This document shows positions 13,847-17,067 of a stretch of DNA of 17,067 nt, piece by piece; position 1 is the first letter of the stretch, and the number at the start of each line of letters is the position of its first letter. Where the stretch lies: assembly GCA_945873675.1 (NCBI GenBank), contig CAMCEP010000029.1, positions 1-17,067 of the forward strand, read 5' to 3'. This DNA is from Asaia bogorensis (GTDB lineage Bacteria > Pseudomonadota > Alphaproteobacteria > Acetobacterales > Acetobacteraceae). Made by a program: the position numbers and the translations under genes. Below the pieces are notes generated by a model that was given only the letters and a program-made list of their open reading frames with translations, did no database searches and had not been told where the DNA came from.

Positions 13847-15279
13847 ATGAATCCCGCACCATCCTGATTGCCGATGATGATCGCGCCATCCGCACAGTCT
13901 TAAGCCAGGCTTTGGGCCGCGCCGGGTATCAGGTGCGCGCCACATCCTCGGCCGCCACACTCTGGCGCTGGGTGGAGGATGGGGAAGGGGACCTCGTCAT
14001 CACCGATGTGATCATGCCGGATGAAAACGGGCTTGATCTGGTGCCGCGCATCCGCCGTGTGCGCCCTGAGATGCGCGTGATTGTCATGAGCGCGCAATCC
14101 ACCTTCGCGACAGCGATCAAGGCAACCCAACGCGGCGCTTTCGAATATCTGCCCAAGCCCTTCGATTTGAAGGAAGTTTTGGGCACGGTGGAACGCGCCT
14201 TGGCCGCGCCCCCGGATGCGCCACCACCTGATGAGGCGGAAGGCGAAAAACTGCCCCTGATTGGCCGTTCCGCCGCCATGCAGGAAATCTACCGCACCGT
14301 AGCGCGGCTCACGACCACCGACCTGACGGTGATGGTCACTGGCGAAAGCGGCACGGGCAAGGAATTGATCGCCCGCGCCTTGCATGATTACGGCAAGCGC
14401 CGCGCCGGGCCGTTTGTGGCCATCAATATGGCAGCGATTCCGCGCGAATTGATTGAAGCGGAGCTGTTCGGCCATGAACGCGGCGCCTTCACCGGCGCGC
14501 TTAATCGCGGCATTGGCCGGTTTGAGCAGGCCGCCGGCGGCACGCTGTTCCTGGATGAAATCGGCGATATGCCGCCGGAAGCGCAGACCCGCTTGCTCCG
14601 CGTTTTGCAGGAAGGTGAGTTCACCACGGTCGGTGGGCGTCAGCCCATCAAGGCCAATGTGCGCATTGTGGCGGCGACGCATCGCGATTTGCGCCACCAG
14701 ATCCGCCAAGGGCTGTTCCGCGAAGACCTTTTCTATCGGCTGAATGTGGTGCCGATCCGCCTGCCCCCCCTGCGTGAGCGGCTTGAAGATATCCCCTTGC
14801 TCGCGCGGCATTTTCTGGACCGCGCCCGCGCATCCGGCCTGCCTTCCAAGCAATTGGCGCCCGAGGCTTTGGATGCGCTCAAGGCCCATGCCTGGCCCGG
14901 CAATGCGCGCGAATTGGAAAACCTGATGCGCCGCATGGCGGCCCTTTATCCCCAAGAAGTGATCGGCGCCGATGCGGTGGCGATGGAATTGGCCGAAGCC
15001 GCGCCGGTCGCCGGCCCCGATGGTCAGGCCGCGCCCATGACCCTGGAACAGGCGGTGGAACGCCATTTGGCCAGCTTCATGTCGGCCCATAAAGATGGCA
15101 TGCCGGTCAAGGAATTATACGACCGGGTACTCGCTGAGGTTGAACGCCCCTTGCTCCGCATGGCATTGAGCGCGACAAGAGGCAATCAGATCAAGGCGGC
15201 GGCCATGCTCGGGCTCAATCGGAATACGCTGCGGAAGAAGCTGCGGGAATTGGAACTTCCCGTGGTGCGCGGCGCATGA
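13843..15279 (+). CDS. ntrC: Nitrogen regulation response regulator NtrC (sigma-54 activator)
   Basis: The protein (478 aa) has three domains. The receiver (about 1-120) has the phosphoacceptor Asp55 in VITDVIMPDENG and Lys in LPKPFD. The AAA+ domain has the Walker A GESGTGKE at 167-174, the sigma-54-contacting GAFTGA at 214-219, Walker B LFLDEIGDM and a FREDLFYRLNV segment. The C-terminal Fis-type helix-turn-helix includes NQIKAAAMLGLNRNTLRKKL. When phosphorylated by NtrB it activates sigma-54 promoters of nitrogen assimilation genes. The start is ATG 13843, with AGGAG 8 nt upstream and a 4-bp overlap with ntrB. A longer upstream frame exists but lies inside ntrB. All key residues are intact. 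Confidence 0.97.
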   Translation: MNESRTILIADDDRAIRTVLSQALGRAGYQVRATSSAATLWRWVEDGEGDLVITDVIMPDENGLDLVPRIRRVRPEMRVIVMSAQSTFATAIKATQRGAFEYLPKPFDLKEVLGTVERALAAPPDAPPPDEAEGEKLPLIGRSAAMQEIYRTVARLTTTDLTVMVTGESGTGKELIARALHDYGKRRAGPFVAINMAAIPRELIEAELFGHERGAFTGALNRGIGRFEQAAGGTLFLDEIGDMPPEAQTRLLRVLQEGEFTTVGGRQPIKANVRIVAATHRDLRHQIRQGLFREDLFYRLNVVPIRLPPLRERLEDIPLLARHFLDRARASGLPSKQLAPEALDALKAHAWPGNARELENLMRRMAALYPQEVIGADAVAMELAEAAPVAGPDGQAAPMTLEQAVERHLASFMSAHKDGMPVKELYDRVLAEVERPLLRMALSATRGNQIKAAAMLGLNRNTLRKKLRELELPVVRGA

Positions 15280-15307
15280 TGATCCGGCATCGCCGCATGA
15301 CTTAGCC

Positions 15308-17067
15308 ATGGCAGCCGAAGGCCCCTCCGACCCCGCGCTGCAGCTGGGGAAGGGGACGCCACGCGCGCAGGGCCTGTTTAATCGGCTGGCGGATATTGTT
15401 ACCGGCAAGGTCTTTACCATAGCCCTGGCACTACTGGCCTTGGCCGTTGGGCTGGCCACTTTTGCCGCGCTTTCAGGCGGTACGCCGATTGGGCCAACGG
15501 GGCCGGGTCAATTGGCGGGCGTCATCCTTGCCAATATCGCGCTTCTGCTGCTGCTGGTGGCATCCCTTGCCGCGCGGCTCACGCGCATGTGGCTGGAACG
15601 CCGGCGCGGCGCGGCGGGATCGCGGCTGCATGTGCGCCTTGTGCTGCTGTTTGGTGTTGTCGCCGCCGTTCCGGCGCTTTTGGTCGCGGCATTTGCAGCG
15701 CTGTTCTTCAACCTTGGCATCCAGGCCTGGTTCAGTGATCGGGTGCGCGACACGCTTGAAGCTTCTCTGGTGGCTTCGCGCGCCTATTTGGATGAGCATC
15801 GCAATACGATCCGCGCCGATATTCTTTCCATGACAAATGACCTAAATCGCGCGGCACAGGTGCTGCTGCCCGATAATGGCGTGGCCTTTGCCCGCCTGCT
15901 GGCAACGCATACCGCGTTCAGGGGGCTGACAAGCTCCATCATTTTTGAACCCGTGCTGGGCCAGGTGGTCGCCAATGCGGGATTGGGCAGTTCCGGTTTG
16001 GCGGAATTGCCGCCTTCCTGGGCGCTGGAGGCAGCACGCGCGGGTGAAGTAGTAATTCTGCCGAGCGAGGCAGAGGAAGGGCGCGTGCGCGCCATGGTGC
16101 AGCTCAATATCCCGCCCGGCCTGATGCTGCTGATCAGCCGCCCGCTTGATCCTTCCGTGCTGGCCCATATGCGGCGGACTGAGCTTTCCTTCAACGAATA
16201 CAATCAGCTCGATCGTAACCGGGAAAGCCTCCAGATCACCTTCTTCGTGATTTTCGCCATTGCGACACTGCTGGTGCTGCTGGCTGCGGTGCTGATTGGC
16301 TTGCTCATGGCCAATCGTATCGCGCGGCCGATTTCACGCCTGATCCTGGCCGCTGAGCGGGTGCGCGGCGGCGATCTGGCAACCAAGGTGGAAGAAGGGG
16401 AGGCAGATGATGAAATCGCACGCCTCGCGCGGTCCTTTAATCGCATGACCAGCCAGCTTGGCGCGCAGCGTGCCGAATTGATGAATGCCTATAGCCTGAT
16501 TGATGAGCGTCGGCGCTTTACCGAAAGCGTCTTGTCCGGCGTTTCCGCCGGGGTTGTGGGGCTTGATAGTGAAGGGCGCGTGACTTTGCCCAATCGTTCG
16601 GCCAGCACGCAGCTTGGCGTCGATCTGGATGCTGCGATCGGGCTTTCCTTTGCGCGCATCGCCCCGGAATTCGCGGAATTGCTTGAAGCAGCGGCCGCCA
16701 ATCCGGATAGGCCGCGTGTTGCCGAGATACTGATTGGCCCCGCCAATGCGCGCCGCACCTTATTGGCGCGGATTGGTGCCGAGACCCTTGGCGGGCGCGT
16801 GGCAGGCTTTGTGCTGACCTTCGATGACATTACCGAATTGCAATCTGCCCAGCGCAAGGCCGCCTGGGCGGATGTGGCGCGGCGCATTGCGCATGAAATC
16901 AAGAACCCGCTGACACCCATTCAGCTTTCCGCCGAAAGGCTGAAGCGACGCTATCTGCGCCAGATCACGGATGACCCCGAAACTTTCCGCCAATGCACGG
17001 ACACCATTGTGCGCCAGGTGGAAGATATCGGGCGCATGGTGGATGAATTCTCGGCCTTTGCGCGCAT
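15308..17067 (+). CDS. ntrY: Nitrogen regulation sensor histidine kinase NtrY (partial, cut by right edge)
   Basis: The first 586 codons of a membrane-bound kinase are present. The visible layout is two N-terminal membrane segments (about 34-56 and 68-92), a third at about 109-134, a periplasmic sensor region, a fourth membrane segment at about 309-332, a HAMP domain (MANRIARPISRLILAAERVRG onwards), a PAS domain and the H-box with His529 in RIAHEIKNPLTPIQLS. The ATPase domain is beyond the window. NtrY, with its partner NtrX, responds to nitrogen and in some alphaproteobacteria to redox or envelope signals. It starts 28 bp after ntrC with no strong ribosome-binding site. ATG 15308 is the earliest start that keeps the frame open. 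Confidence 0.95.
   Translation, partial: MAAEGPSDPALQLGKGTPRAQGLFNRLADIVTGKVFTIALALLALAVGLATFAALSGGTPIGPTGPGQLAGVILANIALLLLLVASLAARLTRMWLERRRGAAGSRLHVRLVLLFGVVAAVPALLVAAFAALFFNLGIQAWFSDRVRDTLEASLVASRAYLDEHRNTIRADILSMTNDLNRAAQVLLPDNGVAFARLLATHTAFRGLTSSIIFEPVLGQVVANAGLGSSGLAELPPSWALEAARAGEVVILPSEAEEGRVRAMVQLNIPPGLMLLISRPLDPSVLAHMRRTELSFNEYNQLDRNRESLQITFFVIFAIATLLVLLAAVLIGLLMANRIARPISRLILAAERVRGGDLATKVEEGEADDEIARLARSFNRMTSQLGAQRAELMNAYSLIDERRRFTESVLSGVSAGVVGLDSEGRVTLPNRSASTQLGVDLDAAIGLSFARIAPEFAELLEAAAANPDRPRVAEILIGPANARRTLLARIGAETLGGRVAGFVLTFDDITELQSAQRKAAWADVARRIAHEIKNPLTPIQLSAERLKRRYLRQITDDPETFRQCTDTIVRQVEDIGRMVDEFSAFAR

Noticed and set aside
13900..15090. 396-codon minus-strand open frame inside ntrC
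   Set aside because: Antisense to a clearly real ntrC; long shadow frames are expected in GC-rich DNA and the translation has no domain-like pattern.

Overview
The window looks like chromosomal DNA of a GC-rich alphaproteobacterium, most likely Rhodospirillales/Acetobacteraceae. This rests on the dusB-ntrB-ntrC-ntrY order, a fused ispDF, a Hint_2-like protein, and an allophanate hydrolase whose substrate-binding residues match those I recall for the Granulibacter enzyme. The genus is an inference. I found no tRNA, rRNA, CRISPR array, insertion sequence or phage gene.

Layout. Positions 1-4555 (minus strand) hold a nitrogen-scavenging block read right to left: a GntR/FCD repressor-type regulator, a promoter region with a strong GntR-like operator, an allophanate hydrolase split into an amidase subunit and a separate C-terminal-domain subunit (4-bp ATGA overlap), and an SsuABC/TauABC-type ABC importer (binding protein, permease, ATPase; the ATPase runs off the left edge). 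Positions 4706-6551 (plus) hold a degenerate Hint-domain protein and an SCP2-type thiolase. They are followed by a perfect-stem intrinsic terminator that abuts the promoter of a GGDEF-EAL protein (6773-8605). IspDF (8613-9758, minus) converges on that gene.

Positions 9831-11279 (minus) hold the least ordinary part: two tandem paralogous proteins of 169 and 170 aa, each ending in a J-domain-like segment with an invariant HPD. The downstream copy is preceded by a possible 41-aa ORF that overlaps it by ATGA. The other copy has a near-consensus promoter and a run of ten C in its predicted leader. From 11670 to the right edge (plus) runs the nitrogen-control operon dusB-ntrB-ntrC-ntrY. Its genes are coupled by ATGA overlaps or short gaps, and ntrY is cut by the window end.

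How it fits together. NtrB/NtrC and NtrY (with NtrX presumably just outside) sense and transduce nitrogen status. The left-hand operon would import a nitrogenous compound and finish its breakdown from allophanate to ammonia and CO2. No urea carboxylase or guanidine carboxylase is visible, so the upstream step must lie outside the window or elsewhere. The GGDEF-EAL protein probably degrades c-di-GMP. The HPD pair is the best candidate for something undescribed.
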